Of a DNA stretch of 6,530 bases, positions 1-4,901 are shown piece after piece. Both the position numbers and the translations under genes were made by a program. The notes under the pieces were generated by a model, which made no database searches, was not told the origin of the DNA, and saw only the letters and a list, made by a program, of their open reading frames with translations. Location of the stretch: the NCBI GenBank assembly GCA_027079365.1, contig JALWVW010000113.1, forward strand, positions 1 through 6,530. The letters are read 5' to 3'. The DNA is from Campylobacteraceae bacterium (lineage in GTDB: Bacteria; Campylobacterota; Campylobacteria; Campylobacterales; Sulfurovaceae). Each line of letters starts with the position of its first letter. Within the stretch, counting starts at the first letter, position 1.

Positions 1-15
1 TAGGAATTAAGGTAT

Positions 16-33
16 GTTTTACTAGCGTAAAAC
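16..33. other. Small perfect inverted repeat next to a -10-like sequence at the left edge
   Basis: GTTTTAC and GTAAAAC form a perfect 7-bp stem around the loop TAGC. Directly to the right lies an AT-rich near-palindrome that reads TATAAT on both strands (35-40 on minus, 37-42 on plus). On the minus strand the hairpin would sit just downstream of the -10, where an operator or 5'-leader hairpin of a leftward gene outside the window could lie. No gene is visible in 1-127, so the role is inference. Confidence 0.35.
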
Positions 34-67
34 TATTATAATTCTCTCATAGCCTATTTCTATATTC

Positions 68-94
68 CAAAATAAAAGCATTGCAAAGCAATGC
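68..94 (-). terminator. Probable Rho-independent terminator of argF
   Basis: Read on the minus strand, GCATTGC-TTT-GCAATGC makes a perfect 7-bp hairpin (78-94), followed at once by TTTTATTTT. It lies 34 bases past the argF stop codon, the expected place for a terminator. The stem is short and only 4 of 7 pairs are G-C, so it may be leaky. The plus strand has A residues on that side, so it should work mainly in the argF direction. Confidence 0.6.
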
Positions 95-103
95 AAAGCA
101 CAA

Positions 104-148
104 TTCCTACTTCCTACTTCCTACTTCCTACTTCCTACTTCCTACTTC
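104..148. repeat. Heptamer tandem repeat TTCCTAC, six perfect copies plus a partial
   Basis: Six identical consecutive TTCCTAC units occupy 104-145, followed by TTC (146-148) before the pattern breaks. On the minus strand the unit reads GTAGGAA and forms the very 3' end of argF, including its TAG stop at 128-130. Seven is not a multiple of three, so the array passes through all three frames, and GTAGGAAGTAGGAAGTAG gives a TAG within about 21 bases in any frame. Arrays of this kind can change length by slipped-strand mispairing. Here changes that leave at least three units should not alter ArgF. Confidence 0.95.
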
Positions 149-1072
149 TTCACTGCGTTTCGCATCCAGCCATACCATGATCCCTTTTTGGGCATGGAGG
201 CGGTTTTCTGCTTCAGTAAAGATCACTTCAGCGTGCTTTTCGAAGGTCTCTTCGCTGACCTCGTACTCGCGGTAGGCGGGAAGACAGTGCAGGAAGATCG
301 CATCGGATTTGGCATGACCCATGAGGGTTTCGTCCACCATATAGCCAGCGAAATCCTTAAGGCGCTGCTCTTTCTCCTCTTCCTGCCCCATGGAGACCCA
401 GGTATCGGTAGTGACAACATCGCATCCTGTGACTGCCTGGACAGGATCATTGCCAAAGCGTAGTTTTGCGCCGCTCTCTTTGGCAAATGCTTCTGCCTCT
501 GCAACGATCTCGGCATCACATGCATACCCTGCCGGGGTAGCGATACGCAGTTCAAATCCTAGCTTGGAGGCAAGCATCAGCCAAGAGTGCGCCATATTGT
601 TTCCGTCACCGATATAGGCGACCACAGGGGTGTCAGCTTTGCCAAACTCTACCATAGTTAGGTAGTCTGTCATCAACTGTACAGGGTGATAACTGTCGGT
701 CAGTCCGTTGATGACAGGTACTTTGGAGTGGGTAGCAAACTCTTCGAGCTTGGACTGCTCAAAGGTACGGATCATCACCATGTCCACCATGCGGGAGATG
801 ACTCTGGCAGTGTCCTTCATCGGCTCGCCGCGCCCCAGCTGAATATCCCGTGACGAGAGAAAGAGTCCTGCACCACCCAACTGATAGATCCCTGTCTCAA
901 AACTCACCCTGGTTCTGGTGGAGCTCTTTTCGAAGATCATACCCAGTGTCTGGTGCTCAAGGTAGGGTACGAACTGGTGTGCCTTGGTCTGTTTTTTGAT
1001 CTTGGCAGCCAGAGCAATCATCTCCAAGAGCTCTGCCTTGCTAAAATCTTTTAGTGTCAAAAAATGTCTCAT
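128..1072 (-). CDS. argF: Ornithine carbamoyltransferase (ArgF)
   Basis: This cytoplasmic enzyme joins carbamoyl phosphate and L-ornithine to give L-citrulline in arginine biosynthesis. The product is 314 residues, normal for the family. Visible motifs: carbamoyl-phosphate loop STRTR at 51-55, FETG at 58-61, HPVQ at 129-132, the ornithine-binding DTWVSMG at 223-229, and HCLP at 262-265 with the catalytic cysteine. The start MRHFLTLKDF was chosen because GAGGAG (1079-1084) lies 6 bases before this ATG; the longer reading to 1144 adds 24 non-family residues and would run through the promoter. The C-terminus is odd: after the family-typical RLHAQKGIMVW come about 13 extra residues, and the last five (VGSRK) plus the TAG stop are encoded by the heptamer repeat. 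It is transcribed alone, divergent from yfdX. Confidence 0.97.
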   Translation of the reverse strand: MRHFLTLKDFSKAELLEMIALAAKIKKQTKAHQFVPYLEHQTLGMIFEKSSTRTRVSFETGIYQLGGAGLFLSSRDIQLGRGEPMKDTARVISRMVDMVMIRTFEQSKLEEFATHSKVPVINGLTDSYHPVQLMTDYLTMVEFGKADTPVVAYIGDGNNMAHSWLMLASKLGFELRIATPAGYACDAEIVAEAEAFAKESGAKLRFGNDPVQAVTGCDVVTTDTWVSMGQEEEKEQRLKDFAGYMVDETLMGHAKSDAIFLHCLPAYREYEVSEETFEKHAEVIFTEAENRLHAQKGIMVWLDAKRSEEVGSRK

Positions 1073-1103
1073 GCCTGTCTCCTCGGGAGAAATAAAAGAG
1101 ATT

Positions 1104-1132
1104 ATTCTACCACAAAAGGGATTTTTTTCCAA
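1104..1132 (-). promoter_or_regulatory. argF promoter (-35 TTGGAA, 17-bp spacer, extended -10 TAGAAT)
   Basis: On the minus strand TTGGAA (1127-1132) is separated by exactly 17 bases from TAGAAT (1104-1109), and TGG just before the -10 makes it an extended -10. Transcription should start near 1097, giving a leader of about 25 bases that carries the GAGGAG ribosome-binding site. No ArgR-type box was recognised. Confidence 0.65.
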
Positions 1133-1170
1133 TGAAGGCAGCATGAACTACGCTATGTGTAGATATTTGG

Positions 1171-1208
1171 ATGAAAATGCTACTAGGGTAGCATATAGCA
1201 TTTTCCAT
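1171..1208. repeat. Inverted-repeat cluster (ATGCTA/TAGCAT) upstream of yfdX
   Basis: AAAATGCTA (1174-1182) and TAGCATTTT (1196-1204) form a perfect 9-bp inverted repeat with a 13-base loop. ATGCTAC (1177-1183) also pairs perfectly with GTAGCAT (1188-1194). ATGCTA is thus present once forward and twice inverted, the inverted copies being tandem with 7-base spacing. The cluster ends 8 bases before the candidate yfdX -10 box, over the usual -35 region. Operator function is inferred from position only. Confidence 0.6.
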
Positions 1209-1212
1209 CGCT

Positions 1213-1221
1213 TGATACAAT
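1213..1221 (+). promoter_or_regulatory. Candidate yfdX promoter (extended -10 TGATACAAT)
   Basis: TG-A-TACAAT matches an extended -10 element (5 of 6 to TATAAT). No -35 box is seen 17 bases upstream; that space holds the inverted-repeat cluster instead. Start near 1228 would give a leader of about 55 bases before the ATG. Confidence 0.45.
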
Positions 1222-1232
1222 CGCTCTGTATG

Positions 1233-1250
1233 TGGATCTGCAGAGATCCA
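1233..1250 (+). promoter_or_regulatory. Palindromic hairpin in the yfdX leader
   Basis: TGGATCT-GCAG-AGATCCA is a perfect 7-bp inverted repeat (9 bp counting a G-U and a further T-A pair) placed a few bases after the inferred transcription start. It could stabilise the 5' end of the mRNA or serve as a protein-binding site in DNA. An A-rich stretch and then AAGGAG follow, leaving the ribosome-binding site free. Confidence 0.4.
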
Positions 1251-1282
1251 TAATAAAAAAACAGACAAGAAGGAGTGACACA

Positions 1283-2182
1283 ATGAAAAAGATTTTTCTC
1301 TCGACACTTGCAGCATCACTGCTGTGCACAACTGGTATCTATGCAAAGGAGACTGCGGCAAAAGATGCTACGGTCAAGCAGGTCAACACTATCGCAATGA
1401 ACAATGCAAAAGAGGCGGCAAAAGATAGCCGCACCAAGCTGGCAAAAGAGGCGATAGAGTCCCTAAAGTATGCCCATAATGCACTGGTAGCATTAGATAA
1501 AAAAGAGACGAAATCAGCTACAGATAATCTCGAAAAAGCATTGGGAAAACTGGATGTGATCATGGCGGCAAAAGATGCCCCCAAAGCACTTCCTGTAGAC
1601 AGTGTCATTAGAGTGTATGAGTATGTAGGTACAAGCGACAGTGTCAAAGTGGCAATAAAATCGGCAAAGGAGCTGTTGAATGACTACAGAGTGCAGGAGG
1701 CAAGAGATCTATTGTTGCCGTTGAAAAGTGAGATTAATGTCACGGTGGCAAGCCTTCCCCTAGCAACCTATCCAGATGCACTCAAGCTGGCAGCAAAATA
1801 TACCCATGACAATAAAATGGATAAGGCAAAAGCGGTCTTGTCAACGGCACTAAGTACTTTTGTTGAGACTACCACAGTCATTCCCGTACCACTGCTTAAT
1901 GCTACAGATTTGGTGGAGGCAGCAAGGGTGGCGGAAAGTACTGATACCAAAAGAGCCCAAATGTATCTAGAAGCTGCCCAAGAAGAGCTCAAGACTGCTC
2001 ACTACTTAGGTTATGTCAGTCACAGCAGTGTCTCATACAAAGTACTGGATGACCTCATTGACAAAACCAAGCATGATATTACGGCCAAAGAGATCAAAGA
2101 GACTTTCAAAGAACTACAGGCAAAACTGAAAGACTTTAGTGCAAAGATCTTTTCGTCTAGGGAGAAAAGAGATGATAAGTAA
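1283..2182 (+). CDS. YfdX-family secreted stress protein
   Basis: Product of 299 residues with a classic signal peptide: MKK, a hydrophobic core IFLSTLAASLLCTTG, then IYA and probable cleavage after Ala21; Cys15 lacks a lipobox. The mature protein is Lys/Ala-rich and helical. It matches the YfdX pattern: helix pairs around 50-95, LLPLKSEINVTVASLPLATY at 143-162, and the hallmark IPVPLLNATDLVEAA at 200-214. E. coli YfdX is about 211 residues; this one has an extra charged helical tail (about 238-299). YfdX is a periplasmic protein of the EvgA acid-stress regulon with reported chaperone-like behaviour; its exact role is unsettled. The start at 1283 is set by AAGGAG (1270-1275), 7 bases upstream, and by the signal peptide; an upstream in-frame ATG at 1232 would spoil that signal. 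HdeD, another EvgA-regulon product, follows. Confidence 0.85.
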   Translation: MKKIFLSTLAASLLCTTGIYAKETAAKDATVKQVNTIAMNNAKEAAKDSRTKLAKEAIESLKYAHNALVALDKKETKSATDNLEKALGKLDVIMAAKDAPKALPVDSVIRVYEYVGTSDSVKVAIKSAKELLNDYRVQEARDLLLPLKSEINVTVASLPLATYPDALKLAAKYTHDNKMDKAKAVLSTALSTFVETTTVIPVPLLNATDLVEAARVAESTDTKRAQMYLEAAQEELKTAHYLGYVSHSSVSYKVLDDLIDKTKHDITAKEIKETFKELQAKLKDFSAKIFSSREKRDDK

Positions 2183-2184
2183 GC

Positions 2185-2217
2185 TGCTGTAGTACGACAG
2201 AAAACTGTACTGCAGTA
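2185..2217 (+). other. Hairpin just after the yfdX stop
   Basis: CTGTAGTAC (2187-2195) pairs with GTACTGCAG (2207-2215) through one G-U pair, extendable to 11 bp at 2185/2217, with an 11-base loop GACAGAAAACT. It begins three bases after the yfdX stop, where a terminator or 3'-end-protecting hairpin would be. No T-run follows, so it is not a standard intrinsic terminator. Confidence 0.45.
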
Positions 2218-2228
2218 TTGTGTACGCG

Positions 2229-2283
2229 GAGTGTTGGGTCACCAAGCATGAAAACAAAAGCATGCATGATGGATCCTCCACTC
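2229..2283 (+). other. Multi-tier imperfect hairpin between yfdX and hdeD
   Basis: Three nested 5-bp stems share one axis: GAGTG/CACTC (2229-2233 with 2279-2283), GGGTC/GATCC (2236-2240 with 2272-2276, one G-U) and GCATG/CATGC (2246-2250 with 2261-2265) around an A-rich loop AAAACAAAAG. It lies upstream of the hdeD -10, so it would be in the 3' region of a yfdX transcript or in DNA as a binding site. Individual stems are short and could be chance. Confidence 0.3.
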
Positions 2284-2300
2284 AAATAAAGAGCATGATC

Positions 2301-2306
2301 TATAAT
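2301..2306 (+). promoter_or_regulatory. hdeD promoter -10 box TATAAT
   Basis: Perfect TATAAT, 36 bases before the hdeD ATG, followed by CTAGGAT. No -35 box is evident. The mRNA start would be near 2313, leaving a leader of about 30 bases with GGAG at 2334-2337. This suggests hdeD can be transcribed separately from yfdX. Confidence 0.55.
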
Positions 2307-2342
2307 CTAGGATGATTAGAATGCCCTAAAAAAGGAGAACAG

Positions 2343-2903
2343 ATGGTTCGCTACAGTGTATTGCTAGGCAGTGGAGAGCTGCTTGAAAAATTTAGTAAGT
2401 ATTCAAAAATATATGGTGTTGTGTTTCTGATTTTGGGATTGCTGGGTATATTTTTCCCTGCTGTGATGTCTCTCTCTACAGCACTGTTTTATGGATGGCT
2501 GCTGATGTTTGCCTCGTTTGCAATAGGATTGCATACCTGGCAGACCAATAAAAAAGATTGGCTAGGATGGCTGAAGTCTATGGTGTTGCTGATGGTGGGC
2601 ATATTGATCATACTCAACCCGATGGTAGGGGTAGCGGCACTGGGTATACTCTTTGCTGTCTATTTTTTGATGGATGCATTTGCCTCTATGGCATTAGCAC
2701 TTGAAATAAAGCCGTCAAAAGGATGGTGGCTCTCTTCACTAAATGGGGTGTTGTCGTTGGTTATAGGTATCTACCTTATTGTCAGCTGGCCCGTCAGCTC
2801 GCTCTTTTTGATAGGAATTTTTGTGGGAGTCAGTCTCTTTTTTGATGGGATACTTCTCTTGAGTATGGGAAGTGCGGCGCGAAAACTAAAAGAGAACGCA
2901 TAA
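2343..2903 (+). CDS. HdeD-family (DUF308) membrane protein
   Basis: Product of 186 residues, almost all hydrophobic, with six predicted membrane helices near 22-40, 43-63, 76-92, 95-118, 129-149 and 151-175. Family-like marks include GxxFPA at the end of helix 1, ILNPMVG between helices 3 and 4, and the pattern of repeated two-helix units with Trp-rich short loops (KDWLGW, KGWWL). HdeD in E. coli is an inner-membrane protein for acid resistance at high cell density; its biochemical activity is unknown, and many distant members have no tested role. The start is supported by GGAG (2334-2337) 5 bases upstream. It lies 160 bases after the yfdX-family gene, same strand, with its own -10 box. It is about the usual length, with no sign of damage. 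Confidence 0.85.
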   Translation: MVRYSVLLGSGELLEKFSKYSKIYGVVFLILGLLGIFFPAVMSLSTALFYGWLLMFASFAIGLHTWQTNKKDWLGWLKSMVLLMVGILIILNPMVGVAALGILFAVYFLMDAFASMALALEIKPSKGWWLSSLNGVLSLVIGIYLIVSWPVSSLFLIGIFVGVSLFFDGILLLSMGSAARKLKENA

Positions 2904-3008
2904 TCCAGGATACTATTTTCTGCTTCTCAGGGAAGTGCTGCCCTCCTTTTGTGGTGTAGTGCTTCGGCTTTGATTGTACGGTATGGAGGTCTTTATGAGA
3001 TATTTGTA

Positions 3009-3014
3009 TATAAT
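3009..3014 (+). promoter_or_regulatory. cupin-xth promoter -10 box TATAAT
   Basis: TATAAT sits in a T/A-rich stretch (TATTTGTATATAAT), 26 bases before the cupin ATG, with no clear -35. The following CCTAGGAT closely resembles the sequence after the hdeD -10. Inferred leader about 20 bases, with AAGGAG at 3030-3035 five bases from the ATG. It should drive both the cupin gene and xth. Confidence 0.6.
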
Positions 3015-3040
3015 CCTAGGATAAATTCAAAGGAGTATCT

Positions 3041-3391
3041 ATGTACTGTACGCCAAGCCATACTTTTGTGACCAACGCAATCCCTAAAACCATGAAGGCA
3101 TCCATTGCCGTGCTCTCTCCGGAAGAGGAGAAGGACTTTATTGTCAGAAAAGTCTCCTTGGAAGCAGGAGGCAGTATGCCTCACCATACCAACACTATAC
3201 AGCATCAGCAGTTTGTGCTCAGTGGCGAGGCAAGGGTAAAAATCGCAGAAGAAGTCTACCATGCTAAAGAAGGAGACTTTCTCTATATTCCTGCAGGGGT
3301 ACCACACGCTTATGAGGCAGCATATGGAAGTGATTATGTCTTTCTCTGCATGATCACCACACAAGATGATACGATTGAGATGGTGGACTGA
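3041..3391 (+). CDS. Small single-domain cupin protein
   Basis: Product of 116 residues, a single cupin_2-type beta-barrel with no signal peptide, so probably cytoplasmic. Cupin motif 1 lies at 43-62 (GG..PHHTNTIQHQQFVLSG) and motif 2 at 78-89 (GDFLYIPAGVPH). Likely metal ligands are His49, His55 and His89; the second histidine of the usual HxH is Asn51, so binding may be weaker or absent. Small cupins range from isomerases and dioxygenases to sensors, and no substrate can be given. The start follows AAGGAG at 5 bases. Its stop TGA and the ATG of xth share one base (TGATG), so the two are translationally coupled and cotranscribed. The coupling could mean a joint role, but nothing in the sequence shows one. 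Confidence 0.85.
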   Translation: MYCTPSHTFVTNAIPKTMKASIAVLSPEEEKDFIVRKVSLEAGGSMPHHTNTIQHQQFVLSGEARVKIAEEVYHAKEGDFLYIPAGVPHAYEAAYGSDYVFLCMITTQDDTIEMVD

Positions 3392-4164
3392 TGGGAAGAA
3401 AACTGACATTTGTCTCCTGGAATGTCAATGGCATCAGGGCAGTAGAGAAAAAAGAGGCGCTTCGTTGGATTGATGAGGAGCAGATAGACTTTCTGGGACT
3501 TCAGGAGATCAAAGCCGAGGCAGAGCAAATCCCAGAGACGATCTTCTCTCGTGGGTACAAATTCCAAAGCATCAACTCCTCCTCCAAAAAAGGACAGTCA
3601 GGGGTGGCACTTTATACTGATATCAAAGGAGAGGCAGACAGCTGTCCTCATGTGGATATCTTGGATGAGGGGCGTATCAATGCGTACTATTTTGACAATA
3701 TCGCTTATTTTAATGTCTATTTCCCCAATGGCCAGCGTAATGAAGAGCGGTTGGCATACAAATTGGCGTTTTACGAGCGCTTTTTGGCACATATCAATAC
3801 ACTCAGAGCCGAAGGAAAATCTATCATTGTCTGTGGTGATGTCAATACTGCCCATCAAGAGATAGATTTGGCAAGACCCAAAGCCAATGAAGGTACTTCA
3901 GGCTTTTTGCCTATCGAGAGAGCATGGATGGACAAATTGATAGAGAATGGTTATATCGATACCTTTCGTCATATGCATGGAGAGGCAACCGATCGCTATA
4001 GCTGGTGGAGCTACCGCGCAGGAGCCAGAGATCGTAATGTAGGCTGGCGGATTGATTATTTCTTTGTTTCAGAAGATTTGAGAGAAAAGATTGTCGAAGC
4101 AGATATCCTCGATCATATCATGGGCAGTGACCACTGTCCGGTCAAGCTGGTATTGGATATCTAA
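3391..4164 (+). CDS. xth: Exonuclease III / AP endonuclease (Xth family)
   Basis: This 257-residue Mg-dependent enzyme of the exonuclease-endonuclease-phosphatase fold cuts DNA 5' to abasic sites and removes 3' blocking groups in base-excision repair. All catalytic elements are present: WNVNGIRA with Asn11, LQEIK with Glu39, GRINAYYFD at 94-102, VYFPNG with Tyr110, GDVNTAH with Asp150 and Asn152, GWRIDYFFVS with Asp222, and the terminal GSDHCPV with Asp247-His248. Length is normal for the family (about 250-268). The ATG overlaps the cupin stop by one base and has only a poor ribosome-binding site of its own, which fits translation by ribosomes finishing the cupin frame. No intrinsic terminator with a T-run follows; the palindromic element at 4187-4354 lies directly downstream. 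Confidence 0.96.
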   Translation: MGRKLTFVSWNVNGIRAVEKKEALRWIDEEQIDFLGLQEIKAEAEQIPETIFSRGYKFQSINSSSKKGQSGVALYTDIKGEADSCPHVDILDEGRINAYYFDNIAYFNVYFPNGQRNEERLAYKLAFYERFLAHINTLRAEGKSIIVCGDVNTAHQEIDLARPKANEGTSGFLPIERAWMDKLIENGYIDTFRHMHGEATDRYSWWSYRAGARDRNVGWRIDYFFVSEDLREKIVEADILDHIMGSDHCPVKLVLDI

Positions 4165-4186
4165 CCGAACGCTCTAATAAAATTCC

Positions 4187-4354
4187 GGTTTCACACGATA
4201 GCTCTGTCAGTCACAAACATGAGAAGCGTGAACAAAGGACAACTGCTTGTCCTTTGTAGCTTCGGAACCAAAGCGGTCGGAGCATAGCGAAGCCGCAAAG
4301 GATAGACGCCTATTTCATGGGTTAAGTGCTCCTTTGTCGCCATCAAGTGAAACC
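4187..4354. repeat. 168-bp near-palindromic intergenic element (MITE-like or structured RNA)
   Basis: The ends are an 8-bp perfect inverted repeat, GGTTTCAC (4187-4194) and GTGAAACC (4347-4354), which extends imperfectly to 13 of 16 bases. Moving inwards, further complementary blocks lie in register: ACAAA/TTTGT (4213-4217 with 4333-4337), CATGA/TCATG (4218-4222 with 4315-4319), GCGT/ACGC (4226-4229 with 4306-4309), TCCTTTG/CAAAGGA (4250-4256 with 4296-4302) and GCTTCG/CGAAGC (4259-4264 with 4288-4293). A separate perfect 11-bp hairpin (4232-4257) competes with the inner pairs. It fills the gap between the convergent xth and yehS genes. No target-site duplication or T-run is clear. Either a small non-autonomous mobile repeat or a structured RNA/3'-end element would fit. 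Confidence 0.6.
4232..4257. other. Perfect 11-bp hairpin within the 4187-4354 element
   Basis: ACAAAGGACAA and TTGTCCTTTGT are exact complements around the tetraloop CTGC. It is the strongest simple hairpin in the window and lies 67 bases past the xth stop and 121 bases past the yehS stop. It has no T-run of four or more on either side, so it may act as a weak bidirectional 3'-end structure rather than a classical terminator. Confidence 0.7.
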
Positions 4355-4378
4355 TCTACTCACAATTATTCAGAGGGC

Positions 4379-4867
4379 TTAATTCTCTGTGCCATCATAA
4401 TAATACTCATCTAAACCTTCTAAAAATGCCATCAACAACGCATCTGAGCAGGCGCGGAAATTTTTGTGATCTTCTTTGCGAAAGAGGGATTTGAGCTCCT
4501 GTCTGCTGAGCTCTGCTTCTCCCAGAGAGAAGATGATCTCTGTCTCCGGCTCTTTGAGTTCCAGCGCGATACGGAGCTTTTTGAGGATGAGGTTGTTGGT
4601 CAGAGGGATGAATGTATCTTCTGCAGTTTTCTTATCCGTAGTTTTTTTGGGCGAAGGGCCTCGCTTGAAGAGGATCAATCCATCCAGAAATGCACCCAGC
4701 TCTTCGAGGCTACAGGGTTTGAAGTCTCTGTCTCCCTCTTCACGCAAGAGTGCACTGAGCCTCTCTTCATTCATGGGAAAGGAGACAAGTGCATAGAGGG
4801 AGAGTGTCTCCTGGGGTGTGAGTTTGAGTGGGGTGAGGATAGCGCGGAGAATTTGGTTGGTTTGCAA
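4379..4867 (-). CDS. YehS/DUF1456 family protein (function unknown)
   Basis: Product of 162 residues made of two copies of the DUF1456 unit, at about 3-70 and 90-155, joined by a Lys/Thr-rich linker. The units share a diagnostic pattern: a helix (TNQILRAI and TNNLILKKL), then FKPCSLEELGAFLDGL in the first and FRACSDALLMAFLEGL in the second. E. coli YehS (about 156 residues) has the same two-unit design; no biochemical role is established. The start is TTG at 4867: AAAGGA (4874-4879) is 6 bases upstream and homology begins at once. Reading from ATG at 4909 would add 14 residues and would start inside the dinB tail, upstream of the -10 box. It lies 31 bases after dinB on the same strand, so it may be cotranscribed, but it also has its own promoter. 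Confidence 0.85.
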   Translation of the reverse strand: MQTNQILRAILTPLKLTPQETLSLYALVSFPMNEERLSALLREEGDRDFKPCSLEELGAFLDGLILFKRGPSPKKTTDKKTAEDTFIPLTNNLILKKLRIALELKEPETEIIFSLGEAELSRQELKSLFRKEDHKNFRACSDALLMAFLEGLDEYYYDGTEN

Positions 4868-4892
4868 TGGAGTTCCTTTTTTTAATGGCAGC

Positions 4893-4901
4893 ATTATATC
4901 A
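4893..4901 (-). promoter_or_regulatory. Extended -10 TGATATAAT for the yehS-family gene, at the end of dinB
   Basis: On the minus strand TG-A-TATAAT is a perfect extended -10 element. Its TGA is the dinB stop codon itself. It lies 25 bases before the TTG start, so transcription would begin near 4886 and give a leader of about 18 bases containing AAAGGA. The second gene can therefore be expressed independently of dinB. Confidence 0.6.

Noticed and set aside
104..148. CRISPR-like repeat
   Set aside because: Units are seven bases and directly adjacent with no spacers, so this is a simple tandem repeat.
81..275. Plus-strand ORF with repeated SYFLLPT-like peptide
   Set aside because: It is only the translation of the heptamer array followed by sequence antisense to argF; no ribosome-binding site and no recognisable protein.
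2993..3409. Minus-strand 138-residue ORF
   Set aside because: It lies antisense to the well-supported cupin gene and its promoter, has no family resemblance, and would read across the real -10 box.
4172..4358. Target-site duplication CTCTA flanking the palindromic element
   Set aside because: The left copy lies 10 bases away from the inverted terminus and the right copy overlaps it by one base, so it is probably chance.
4165..4378. Known RNA (SRP RNA, tmRNA or RNase P RNA) in the spacer
   Set aside because: The conserved cores of these RNAs were looked for by eye and not found; 6S RNA cannot be excluded but no diagnostic feature was seen.
4466..4885. Plus-strand 139-residue ORF
   Set aside because: Antisense shadow of the YehS-family gene, whose two internal repeats establish the true strand.
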